The notes beneath the pieces were generated by a model that saw only the letters and a program-made list of their open reading frames with translations, did not search any database and had not been told where the DNA came from. A stretch of 64,000 nt of DNA from CAVWQV01 sp963757115 (GTDB lineage Bacteria > Pseudomonadota > Alphaproteobacteria > Acetobacterales > Acetobacteraceae): NCBI GenBank assembly GCA_963757115.1, contig CAVWQV010000017.1, positions 3,124-67,123 on the forward strand. The letters are read 5' to 3'. The first letter of the stretch is position 1. The number at the start of each line of letters is the position of its first letter. A program made the translations under genes and the position numbers. Shown here piece after piece: positions 16,513 through 25,962 of this stretch.

Positions 16513-17691
16513 TCAGCGGCTTAGCTCCTTGGTCATGGCCTCCAGCCCCGCCAGGGTGAGCGGAAACATCCGGTTCTCCATCGCTTGCCGGATGATGCCT
16601 GTTGACTGGCTGTAGTGCCAGCTGTCCTCCGGCGTCGGGTTGAGCCAGGCCGAGCGGCGATAGTGCGAGGTGAGCCGGTGCAGCCAAACGCTCCCGGCCT
16701 CGTCGTTCCAGTGCTCGACCGAGCCGCCCTGCATCAGGATCTCATACGGACTCATGGCGGCGTCGCCGACGAAGATCAGCTTGTAGTCCGGCCCGTAGGT
16801 GCGTAGCAGCTCCAACGTCCCGAGCTGGGTTTCCTGCCGGCGGCGATTGTTCTTCCAGACCCGTTCGTAGACGCAGTTGTGAAAGTAGAAATACTCGAGG
16901 TGCTTGAACTCGCCACGGGCCGCAGAGAACAGTTCCTCGCAAACGCGCACGTGGTCGTCCATCGAGCCGCCAATATCGAGGAACAGCAGCACCTTGACCT
17001 TGTTGTGACGCTCGGGAACCAGCTTAAGGTCGAGCGAGCCGGCGTTGTTTGCCGTCGAGCGAATGGTGTCGGGCAGATCGAGCTCGGTTGGCTCGCCCTG
17101 GCGTGCAAACCGGCGGAGCCGACGCAACGCGAGCTTGATGTTGCGCGTGCCGATCTCGACCGTGTCGTCGAGGTCCTTGAACTCGCGCTTGTCCCAGACC
17201 TTCACGGCGCGCCGATGGCGGCTTTCGTCCTGGCCGATGCGCACGCCTTCGGGGTTGTAGCCAAACGCGCCGAACGGCGAAGTGCCGGCGGTGCCGATCC
17301 ACTTGGAGCCGCCCTGGTGCCGCTCTTTCTGCTCGGCTAAGCGCTGCCGCAGCGTTTCCATGAGCTTCTCGAACCCGCCCAGCGCTTCGATCTGCGCCTT
17401 CTCCTCGTCGGTGAGCAGCTTCTCCGCCATTTTGCGCAGCCAGTCGGCGGGAAGCTCGCGCGGCACGTCGCCCTCGACCGGCTCCAATCCTTTGAAAAAC
17501 TCGCCGAACACGCGGTCGAACCGATCGAGGTGGCGCTCGTCCTTCACCAATGTCGAGCGGCCGAGGTAATAGAAGTCGTCCAGATTGTACTCGGCGATCC
17601 CGGCCTGCATCGCGCCGAGAAACGCGAGGTATTCGGTGATTGACACCGGAACCCCGCCATTGCGCAGCGCGAACATGAACCCCGCAAACAC
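16513..17691 (-). CDS. vWA-domain protein, CoxE-like
   Basis: The 392-residue protein has an N-terminal helical region (GGVPVSITEYLAFLGAMQAG) and a C-terminal vWA-type domain. In the latter, VLLFLDIGGSMDDHV is a MIDAS-like motif: D-x-G-x-S, with glycine where the canonical D-x-S-x-S has its first serine. LIFVGDAAMSPYEI also fits. It pairs with the AAA+ ATPase immediately upstream: its GTG start (17691) is three bases after that gene's restored stop. MoxR/CoxE pairs act as chaperone machines for metal-cofactor or complex assembly, as with CoxD/CoxE in CO dehydrogenase maturation. No client enzyme is encoded nearby, so the target is unknown. Confidence 0.85.
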   Translation of the reverse strand: MFAGFMFALRNGGVPVSITEYLAFLGAMQAGIAEYNLDDFYYLGRSTLVKDERHLDRFDRVFGEFFKGLEPVEGDVPRELPADWLRKMAEKLLTDEEKAQIEALGGFEKLMETLRQRLAEQKERHQGGSKWIGTAGTSPFGAFGYNPEGVRIGQDESRHRRAVKVWDKREFKDLDDTVEIGTRNIKLALRRLRRFARQGEPTELDLPDTIRSTANNAGSLDLKLVPERHNKVKVLLFLDIGGSMDDHVRVCEELFSAARGEFKHLEYFYFHNCVYERVWKNNRRRQETQLGTLELLRTYGPDYKLIFVGDAAMSPYEILMQGGSVEHWNDEAGSVWLHRLTSHYRRSAWLNPTPEDSWHYSQSTGIIRQAMENRMFPLTLAGLEAMTKELSR

Positions 17692-17694
17692 CGC

Positions 17695-18544
17695 CTAGCC
17701 CTTGCGGCGCGCGAGAAAGGCGAGGCGCTCGAACAGGTGCACGTCCTGCTCGTTCTTCAGCAGCGCGCCGTGCAGCGGCGGTATGACAACATGCGGTATC
17801 ACGCGAGCGGAGCACCTCGGGCGAGAGGTCGTCCACCATCAGAAGCTTGAGCCAATCGAGCAACTCGGAGGTCGCGGGTTTTTTCTTCAGGCCGGGCACG
17901 TCGCGGATTTGAAAGAACACGGTGAGCGCCTCGCGCGCTAGCTCGTGCTTGATGTCGGGATAGTGGGCCTGGACGATGCGCTCCATGGTCGGGCGGTCGG
18001 GGAAGCTGATGTAATGAAAGAAGCAGCGGCGGAGAAAGGCGTCGGGCAGCTCCTTCTCGTTGTTGGACGTGATGAGCACGATCGGCCTGTGCCGCGCCGT
18101 CACCGTCTTGCGAGTCTCGTAGACGAAGAACTGCATCCGATCGAGCTCGAGCAGCAAGTCGTTGGGAAACTCGATGTCAGCCTTGTCGACCTCGTCGATC
18201 AGCACGACGACCGGCGTTTCGCTCTCGAACGCATCCCATAGCTTGCCGCGCACGATATAGTTGGAGATGTCGTGCACGCGCTCGTCGCCGAGCTGGCCGT
18301 CGCGCAGGCGGGATACGGCGTCGTACTCGTAAAGCCCCTGCTGCGCCTTGGTGGTCGACTTGATATGCCATTCAATCAGCGGATACCCGAGCGCTTGCGC
18401 GACCTCGTGCGCCAGCACGGTCTTGCCGGTGCCGGGCTCGCCCTTGACGAGCAGCGGCCGCTGCAACGTGACGGCGGCATTGACCGCGACTTCGAGGTCG
18501 CGGGACGCGATATAACGCTCGGTGCTCTTGAAGCTGGTGGCCAC
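17695..18544 (-). CDS. MoxR-type AAA+ ATPase, one frameshift near the C-terminus
   Basis: This is an AAA+ ATPase of the MoxR/CoxD class. Walker A is GEPGTGKT and Walker B is VVVLIDEVDKAD; LITSNNEKELPDAFLRRCFF is the sensor/arginine-finger region. GTG 18544 has AAGGA seven bases upstream. The frame breaks near 17805, after LLMVDDLSPEVLR. A one-base shift gives VIPPLHGALLKNEQDVHL and FERLAFLARRKG with TAG at 17695-17697, the normal family ending. Without correction the frame runs far into the next gene. It is paired with the vWA-domain gene as one operon. Confidence 0.85.
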
Positions 18545-18609
18545 ACTCGATCCTTTCGGGGACTTCAAGACGATGATCGGGTCGGAACGGCCCGGCCGCA
18601 AGGGCGCGG

Positions 18610-21600
18610 CTAGCCGGGCTCCGGGATCCGCAACCAGGGATGGCGGCGGTGCATGTCGGCGATGAGCGCGCGCTTGTTCTCTCGAAGATCGGTCGAGCGG
18701 GCGAGCATGGACGCCTTGTGCACGCGGTAGTCTGCCAGCACCTCGGGGACGTGTTCGCCGCCCAGGCCGAGTTCGGCGAGGCGACACCAGAAGTCGTAAT
18801 CCTCCCAGCCGAAGCGAACGTGGTCGTAGCCGCCCGCGGCGGCCCAGGCCCATTTCGCGATCAAGGCCATCGCATCGATGTAGTTGCCGTTGATCAACCG
18901 GCTCGGCATGTAGGGGGTGTCGCCGAATACGGCATGCTTATCGCCGAACTGTCGCTGAGACGGATAGACGAACGCCGCCCGGCTGCTTCGGAGCCGGTCA
19001 ACCAGCGCGGCGCAGCATCCGGCGTGCAGCCGGTTGTCCGCGTCGAGCGTCAGGACGAACGGCGTCTCCGAAGCTGCGAACCCGCTGTTGCGCGTGAAGC
19101 CGAGGCCCGCGTTCGCCGTGTGGCGGCGCACCACCAGCCGGTTGAAGCGATTGGCGTGGTGCCGCGCCCAGTCCAGGATCAGGGTTGCCGAATCGTCGGT
19201 AGAGGCGTCGTCGATCACGACCAGGTCGAGCGGGCGTAGCGTCTGTGTCCGCACCGACTCGAGCGCTTCGAGCACGAAATCGGCGTAGTTGTGCACCGGG
19301 ATCGCCACCGTGACTTCGGCTTCTCCCATCCCGTCCACCTCGAGCAGGGTTTCCGCCTCCGGGATGTGCGGCAGGCCCGGGCCGAGGTGGTCGCCGCGGC
19401 GCAGCTTGAGCTCGAACGTGCGCGCGCCGTCCGGGCCGCCGCCGAGTTCGGACAGCAGCGCCGACATGATTTCCTCCCGTCGGCGTGGGCCGAAGCGCCA
19501 AAGCGCGTCGTGGTAAGCGTTCCGGCCCACCCGACGACGGAGTGGGGCATCGTCGATGAGGCGTAGCAAGCAGTCGCGCCACTCGTCCTCGGCGGAAGCA
19601 AAAAACCCGGTTTCACCCGGCCGGATCGCCCGCCCCAGCGCGCCGGTGGGCGAGGCGATCGTGGGCACGTCGACCAGCGCCGCCTCGAAATACTTGAGCT
19701 CGCTTTTCGCGGCGCAGAACGGGTTGTCGATTTCGAGCGGGGCAAGATTGATGTCGAACCGCGCCATCTCGGCCGGGAGATCGGGGAGCGGAACCATGTC
19801 CCGCCACTCGATCTGCTCCGTAAGCTCGGCCAACTCGGGGAACTCATGCAAGAGGACGACGCCTTCGCCGCTGCGTCCGTCGCGGAACAGCACGAGCCGC
19901 GCGTCCGGCCGCGCCCGCAGCGTGGCTACGAGCGCGGGCGCGACCACGGCGAAGTCCCGCTGGTGGGTGCGCGAACCGCTCGCGTATCCGATGCGCACGA
20001 GGTCCGCCGGCTCCGCGCGTCGCGCCCGGACAGCCGCGCGCGCCCGTGCCTCGCTCGCCCGGTCGAACCCGTTCGGCAGCACCACGGCGGAGCGGCCCAT
20101 CCCGCGGATCTGCCCGGCCAGTTCGTCGGTCGTGCAAAGGGTCAGCTCGCATTTGTCGAGCGCGCGATTGATCATGGCAAAGAACGAGGCGACCGAGCTT
20201 TCGGTCGTATCGGTCGTGCGGATGCCGTCGATCGTCTCGATGCGCGCCAGTTCCGGCTTAAAGACGAGGTCGTCCACGTCGTACAGCACATGCGCGCCGA
20301 TCTCGCCGGATGCGCCGATGATGCCCTGCACGTGCGGGCTCCAGGGCACGCGCCACAGCACGACCACCCGCGCTCCGGCAAGCACGTGCGGTCCGACCGG
20401 TGCGACCTCGGACCAGTCCGCTCGCCAACCCGCCGCCTCGGCAAGGCCCATGGCGTGGAGGACGCGGTAATGGTGCCCAGGCGTGGAGGACTCGCCGGAG
20501 ATGAACAAGATGCGCGGGCGCGGATCGACGGGTTCCGATGGAGCGAGGAGGGCGGGCACCATTGCGGGCGGCGGCGTCTCCGCGGTGTCCGACGGCTCGG
20601 AGATGACGACGGGGGGAGGATGGACGCTGGCGATCGACGTTGCATCTTGCCGCCGCAGAACCGTTTCCGGATCGGCCGCGGGGAGTTCGAGCGGGCTCGC
20701 TTGCGGAGCACCGTCGGGGGTGCGGCCGATCAGGCCATGGGCCCAGCGCAGCGGTCGGGTGAGCCGCCACGACCGCGAGGCCTCCATCCTGGACAGCGAC
20801 GCCTCCAGGGTAGCCCGGGTCGCGGAAAGCGTAGCGGTGGTCGTCTGGGCGGCGCGGATCTCCTCCGATGCCGCCCGCAACGCACGGCTGGCTTCCTCGC
20901 GCTCGGCGCCTGCCGCGTCCAGGGCGACCCGCAGCTGGCGGATGGCGTCCTCCGCGGCCTCGGCGCGATCGCGCCACGCCGCTTCGGCGCTGATATGGGC
21001 GGCCGCGGCCTCCTCGGCCTGCCGCTGCGCCGCAAGGTGCGCAGCATCGGTCTGCTCCAGTCGCGACCGCAGCTCAGCGGCGTCTTGTTCGAGCACTGCG
21101 ATGCGGTTGCGCGCCTCGGCCAAGGCCGGCATCAGCGAAGGAGGCTCGGGTGCCTTCGGCCGGGGTTCGAGCAACCTGCGCTCCGCCGCGGCCAGCGCGG
21201 TTTCGAGCGCTGCGCGTGCGCCGCGCTCTCTCCCGAACTCGAAATCGAGCACCCAGCGCTCCCCGAGCAGGGCGAAGCGATCCCGGATCAGTCCGATGTC
21301 ATGCGGCGCGTTCAGGCGGCAGAGCGCCTTGGCGAGTGCGGGGGCCTCGTTGCCGAACGCAAGCACGCCCAACCCATGCGCGTGAAGGAACTCGAAGCTC
21401 GGATACGAAGATTTCAGCTCGTCCCAGAAGCGCCAAACGCCGAAATCGCGCTCCCGCACGTTGGTGTCGTGGAACAGAACCAACGCCCGCTCGGACAGTT
21501 TCGGCCGCCAGGAGGTGAAATCGTGCGCAACGTCCTCGTACCGATGGCGGCCGTCGATGTGCAGCAAGTCCACCGAGCCGTCCGCCATGAAGGGCAGGGC

Positions 21601-21990
21601 GTCGTCGAAGGTGCAGCGCAGAAGCCGGGAAAAGCCGCCATACCGCGCGTCGTGGAAGGCGCGCAGTCCGTCGAACACACTTTCGTCGTAGAAGCCCGCA
21701 TGGTCGTCCCCGCGCCAGGTGTCCACGGCGTAGCAACGCGTGGCAAGGCCTTCGGCCAGCACGGCGTCGCAGAACGCCGCATATGACACTCCCGCATGGG
21801 CGCCGAGCTCGACCAGCACGGAAGGCCGTGCGGCGCGCACGATCCAGCGCGCGAACGGCACGTGTCCGTACCACGCGCTCTCGACACCGATCCGGCTTGG
21901 GCGGGCGAACAGCGGGTCGAGCGCCGGCGCCAGCAGCGCCTCGAATGCCTCCTCCGACCCGTCGCCGGCACGTGCCGCAAGCTGATCCAC
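18610..21990 (-). CDS. Large multidomain protein: methyltransferase, coiled coil, GT4-like and GT2 glycosyltransferase
   Basis: The intact frame encodes ~1126 residues from GTG 21990 (AAAGG seven bases upstream). Residues ~30-220 are a SAM methyltransferase (VLVELGAHAGVSYAAF; later LLHIDGRHRYEDV). Residues ~290-400 are an Ala/Glu-rich coiled coil. Residues ~490-835 are a GT-B domain (RILFISGESSTPGHHYRVL, VRIGYASGSRTHQRDFAVVA, LAPLEIDNPFCAAKSELKYF). Residues ~890-1126 are a GT2 domain (VTVAIPVHNYADFVLEAL, VVIDDASTDDS, and LTLDADN as the DxD). It probably builds a repeating or methyl-capped surface polysaccharide at the membrane. It is divergent from the RgpF-like gene. Confidence 0.85.
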   Translation of the reverse strand: MDQLAARAGDGSEEAFEALLAPALDPLFARPSRIGVESAWYGHVPFARWIVRAARPSVLVELGAHAGVSYAAFCDAVLAEGLATRCYAVDTWRGDDHAGFYDESVFDGLRAFHDARYGGFSRLLRCTFDDALPFMADGSVDLLHIDGRHRYEDVAHDFTSWRPKLSERALVLFHDTNVRERDFGVWRFWDELKSSYPSFEFLHAHGLGVLAFGNEAPALAKALCRLNAPHDIGLIRDRFALLGERWVLDFEFGRERGARAALETALAAAERRLLEPRPKAPEPPSLMPALAEARNRIAVLEQDAAELRSRLEQTDAAHLAAQRQAEEAAAAHISAEAAWRDRAEAAEDAIRQLRVALDAAGAEREEASRALRAASEEIRAAQTTTATLSATRATLEASLSRMEASRSWRLTRPLRWAHGLIGRTPDGAPQASPLELPAADPETVLRRQDATSIASVHPPPVVISEPSDTAETPPPAMVPALLAPSEPVDPRPRILFISGESSTPGHHYRVLHAMGLAEAAGWRADWSEVAPVGPHVLAGARVVVLWRVPWSPHVQGIIGASGEIGAHVLYDVDDLVFKPELARIETIDGIRTTDTTESSVASFFAMINRALDKCELTLCTTDELAGQIRGMGRSAVVLPNGFDRASEARARAAVRARRAEPADLVRIGYASGSRTHQRDFAVVAPALVATLRARPDARLVLFRDGRSGEGVVLLHEFPELAELTEQIEWRDMVPLPDLPAEMARFDINLAPLEIDNPFCAAKSELKYFEAALVDVPTIASPTGALGRAIRPGETGFFASAEDEWRDCLLRLIDDAPLRRRVGRNAYHDALWRFGPRRREEIMSALLSELGGGPDGARTFELKLRRGDHLGPGLPHIPEAETLLEVDGMGEAEVTVAIPVHNYADFVLEALESVRTQTLRPLDLVVIDDASTDDSATLILDWARHHANRFNRLVVRRHTANAGLGFTRNSGFAASETPFVLTLDADNRLHAGCCAALVDRLRSSRAAFVYPSQRQFGDKHAVFGDTPYMPSRLINGNYIDAMALIAKWAWAAAGGYDHVRFGWEDYDFWCRLAELGLGGEHVPEVLADYRVHKASMLARSTDLRENKRALIADMHRRHPWLRIPEPG

Positions 21991-22090
21991 TCTACTGCCT
22001 TTCGCGCCTCGGTTCGCTTCTTCTAGACCAGGTTGCAGGGTTGCCGGAACTGTCGCGCTGCGCACCAGCCGCCGGCCTGCCGCATGGGAG

Positions 22091-23056
22091 ATGACGACAA
22101 TGGGCGCGCGCTCCGTTTGCCTGTTCGCGCACTACGACCCGTCCGGCCGAGTCGCACCGTACGTGCTTCGATACGTCGCCCGTCTGGCCGAGTGCGGTTG
22201 GACGGTGCACCTGGCTTGCTCCGGCATGGCGCAACTCGAACCGGCCGATGCGGCGGCCCTGCAGCGTGCCGGTGTCTTCGCGCACGCGCGGCCGAACGCC
22301 GGCCTCGACTTCGGTGCGTGGCAGCATTTGCTTAGGGCGGGGTGCGCGCAGGGCGCCGACGAGGTGCTGTTGGCGAACGATAGCGTATTCGGCCCGTTTT
22401 CCGACCTTCGTCCCCGCTTCGCGGCGATGCGCGAGCGAGGCTTCGATGCCTGGGGCATGGTGGCCAGTGAGCAAGGCGGCTGGCACCTCCAGTCCTGGTT
22501 CGTGTGGCTCACCGGCGAGGCGCTCGCCCGCCCGGCGGTGCAGCGGGTGTTCGCCCAACCGTTCGAGGCCATGAGCAAGCCGGAAATCGTGCTGCATGGC
22601 GAGCGTGGCCTGAGCGCCGCGTTCCGCGCGGAGGCGCTTTGCTGCGGGGCGGTGTTCGAGGACGGGCGTGATGATCGGCTCCGGCGATGGTTTGCCAGCA
22701 ACCCCATGCACCTCCATTGGGCGTTCATGATCGAGCGCGCGGGGGTGCCGTTCCTCAAGGCCGAATTGGCGCGCGACAATCCTATGCGCATCTTCTGGGC
22801 GGATCGCTGGCCGAAGGTACTGACCCGAGCGACGGACTATCCGGCCCAGCTCATCAGCCAGCATCTCGGGGCGCCGACGCCGCGACGTTCGCCGCCCTGG
22901 CGAACGAAGCTGATATACTTGCTGCTCACCCGCGATCGCGGGGAAGCGCTTCGAGCATTGCTGTCGACGGAGGCGGCGCGAGCGCTCCGCCGCCGGCAGC
23001 GGCCACCGCAGAGCACAAGCTCGCCAGCTCCTCGGCCTGCATCGCGAAAGTCCTGA
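22091..23056 (+). CDS. Rhamnan synthesis protein F (RgpF)-like
   Basis: The 321-residue protein starts ARSVCLFAHYDPSGRVAPYV and has LNAGLDFGAW-like (PNAGLDFGAWQHLL), VLLANDSVFGPFSDL and GMVASEQGGWHLQSWFVWL. These are the conserved blocks of the RgpF domain found in rhamnose-glucose and O-antigen clusters. RgpF proteins contribute to rhamnan chain synthesis, though the exact activity is debated. It lies between two large glycosyltransferase genes on the other strand. Its last 131 bases overlap the end of the convergent one, so one of the two C-termini may be misread. Confidence 0.82.
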   Translation: MTTMGARSVCLFAHYDPSGRVAPYVLRYVARLAECGWTVHLACSGMAQLEPADAAALQRAGVFAHARPNAGLDFGAWQHLLRAGCAQGADEVLLANDSVFGPFSDLRPRFAAMRERGFDAWGMVASEQGGWHLQSWFVWLTGEALARPAVQRVFAQPFEAMSKPEIVLHGERGLSAAFRAEALCCGAVFEDGRDDRLRRWFASNPMHLHWAFMIERAGVPFLKAELARDNPMRIFWADRWPKVLTRATDYPAQLISQHLGAPTPRRSPPWRTKLIYLLLTRDRGEALRALLSTEAARALRRRQRPPQSTSSPAPRPASRKS

Positions 23057-25816
23057 GCCGGTCCTTGTGCGGGTTGCGATATCCCGCGAGGCGGTCGGGA
23101 TCTTCGAGGAACGCGGCGACCGCGTCACGCAGCGCCTCATGCCGCCCGTTCATCGGCACGATCGTGCCGTTCACGCCCTGCAGCAGATCCTCGACGGGGC
23201 CGCCGCAATCGGTCGCGATAACCCAGACATCCCGCGCCAGCGCTTCGCGCACCGTCAGGCCGAAACTCTCAAGCCACTGCGACGGGAACAGCAGGACGTC
23301 GATCGCGGAAAAGAACTCGTCCATCTCGTCTTGCCGGTACGCGGGCCGCACCACGATCTCGCCTCTGACCTGCCAATCGGCCGTCTTGATGGAGGCAAAT
23401 CCGAGATTGAGCGTGTTGTCGATCAGCGTCAGCTGCCAATTGGCCTGGGGCAGCTCCTCGAACGCGCGACGAACCAGCTCGAAACCTTTGATCGCCGGGG
23501 TGCCCCCGACATAGCCGAACCGCACCAGGCGCTCGCCGCGGGGACGGAGCGGGCGAGGTTCGGACGGCATGCGGATGCCGTTCGGCTGCACCCGAAGACG
23601 ATCGGGGTCGATGCCGTTGGCGGCGTAGAGTGCCGCGTGCGACCGGCTCGGCGACAGCACGAGTGCGGCGTCGCGCAGTCTCGTCAAAAGCAACTGCAGC
23701 CGTTGTGACAGGAATGGCGCCTCGGGAACGCAGGCGCGGCAGAGATTGAGGTCGATCTTCTTCTGGAAGCAATAGCGTCCGTCACCGCGGACCATGAACT
23801 GCCGAGCGCACAGCCACCACGCATCGTGCACGGTGACGATGTACGGCACCGAACGCTCGCGGCATGATTGCAGGATGCTGGTCCGATCCCCTGTACCGAG
23901 TGGACATGCACCACATCCGGCTCGACGGCGGCCAGCACTTCGCTGAACTTGTCGGCGACCCCCGGGTTGTCGAACGCCGCGATGCCGTCGGGCGCTCCGG
24001 GCAGCGCGACACTGATGATGGGCATCCCGTTCTGGTCGTATCGCCGCAGCCCGTAATCGCCTTCCCGGCGGGTCTGATGGGAGGTGAAAACGTAGACCTC
24101 GGTATCGTCCCGAGCGTTCATGAGGCGGGCGGTTTCTTCGGCGACGATGGTTGCGCCGCCGAAACTGCGGGGCCAGAAGAACACGTTGACGCAGAGGATG
24201 CGCACTCCGCGTCGAGGTCGGCGGTCGAGCCCGGCCATCAGCGGCGCGATCTGCTCGCGCGCGACGACGGCCGGAGCGTAGCGAGCCAGCGCGGCGCGGC
24301 GGGCGGCTTCGCCGACCCGGGTCCGGAGCGACGGATCGCCGCCAGCCGCTCGAGCGCTGCGAAACCACGCCGAGTCGTCGTCGACAAGAAACCCCGTCTC
24401 GCCATCGGCGATGACCGAGCGGAAGTTGGCCCGGGGCGAGCACACGCTTGGCACCCCGAGGACGGCCGCTTCAAGGAACTTGATGTTGCTCTTGGCATCG
24501 TTGAAGGCGGTGTCTTCGAGCGGCGCCAGCGCGATGTCGGCCTCTGCCAGCAAGCCGAGCCAGGTGCGAAAGTCCTTGGGCGGCGAACGCTCGATGCGAT
24601 CAGCAAATCCGTCCAGGATCGGCGGCATGGTGAGTTCGCCGACGATGTGCAGCACGACGTCCGCCCGGGCCTCTAGCAAGCGGGCCAGCGCCGGCGCGGC
24701 GACGGCGAAGTCCGCGTCATGCGTCTTTGTGCCCGAGCCGTAGATGATGCGCACCAATTTCGACGCGCCGGACGCGGCCGGCGCGCAACGTGTTGGCAGC
24801 TTCGAGCGTCTCCGTGTCGAGCGCATTCTCCACGACCGCGTCTCGCCGGCACCCGCATCCTTCATGGCCGCGGCAAGATCTACGGTGGACGCGATCGTGC
24901 CGTCACAGGCGAGCATCGCCGTTCGATAGAGGCGAGCGCCGGTCAGCAGGTTTTCCCGGCGTGGCATCATCGAGGGTCTCGAGGTTTTTGTTTTTGCTGT
25001 AGGTGGCCTCGTCGAAGATTGCGTCGTCGACCTCCCAGAGGCTGGGCACACCGAGGCGACGCGCCTCCTTGATCAGATCCAGCACCTCCGGCGTGGCGGG
25101 CGCGCGATAGAAGATCACCTTGGCGCAGACTTGCAGGGCTGATAACGAGCCGCCGGTGTCCCGCCAGTCCGTCACGGTGCAGTGAAACCCGACGCTTTCC
25201 AGCAGCTCCTTTTTTTGCCAGACGCGGTATTTTGCGCATTGCGGCACGCTCAGTTCGGCGATGATGAGCATGCAGGGTGCAAGCACTTCGGCGGCTGGGC
25301 AGCAGACTTTGCGACCGAACACGGTGTCGGTCGTAACGGGCGCCGCTTCGGCCGCCAGCGCCGTTGCGGCCCGGCGGGGTGGCTTGATGCCGGAAACAAT
25401 ACGCGAAGCGGTGCGCCTGAAATGGCGTCCGGTCCGTTTGAGGAGCACGGAGCACTGCGGACCGTTTCGCCCCACTCGGCGCGTCGAAGCGGGTGGCGGC
25501 GCTCGCGCCCAGGCGTGCCGCCGATCATCCGCAACCCGGCTCGAACGGGTGCCGTGAGATGCCAGAACGTCAAATCGTGCAGTCCGGCCAACGTCGCCTC
25601 GTTCCGCGCGGCCCAGGCCAGCAAGTTTGCCGCGCGATCTGCCTGCAACCGGGCGCTTTGGGCGTTGGCGTCGGCGAGGCTCGCGAGACGGTCGTTCTCG
25701 GCCCTCAGTGTCCCGTTCGCCATGCGTAGCGCCGCGAGTTCTGCGTCCGGGCCATCCGAACCCGTCCTTTCTGGATGGCCGCTTGGGGCTCGGCCAAGTC
25801 GTGGGTCAAGCTGCAT
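22926..25816 (-). pseudogene. Large two-domain glycosyltransferase broken by about five frameshifts
   Basis: Starting at ATG 25816, the pieces read in order as follows. First comes a coiled-coil head (ELAALRMANGTLRAENDRLA). Then a GT-B domain (CMLIIAELSVPQCAKYRVWQ, LGVPSLWEVDDAIFDEATYS, KLVRIIYGSGTKTHDADFAV, DAKSNIKFLEAAVLGVPSVC). Then a GT4 domain (RILCVNVFFWPRSFGGATIV, YIVTVHDAWWLCARQFMVRG, FGYVGGTPAIKGFELVRRAF, FPSQWLESFGLTVREALARD). Indels lie near 25470, 24960, 24840, 24775 and 23885. The joined product would be ~960 residues. Its first half is clearly paralogous to the GT-B part of the 1126-residue protein. It is probably one real gene with sequence errors. Confidence 0.75.
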
Positions 25817-25818
25817 TG

Positions 25819-25834
25819 AAGGTTAAATTACCTT
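25819..25834. promoter_or_regulatory. AT-rich palindrome between the divergent GT and HtrA genes
   Basis: AAGGTTAAATTACCTT has matching five-base arms (AAGGT/ACCTT) around an AT core, which stands out in this GC-rich DNA. It ends three bases before the ATG of the glycosyltransferase (25816) and could be an operator, or simply include that gene's ribosome binding site. Confidence 0.3.
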
Positions 25835-25962
25835 AAGAACGGTACGGCTTGCCCCGGTAGCATGGGAGGCGGGTGGATGCCTAGAACGCGGGCCGACCGG
25901 TTCACCGCTGGAACGGCCGGAAAATCCCGCCATATCGGTGGCGAGCAGGCGGAGGAGGGGCA

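Noticed and set aside
19846..21786. A 646-codon open frame on the plus strand
   Set aside because: It is antisense to the 1126-residue glycosyltransferase, has arginine-rich low-information sequence and matches no family; long antisense frames are expected in GC-rich DNA.
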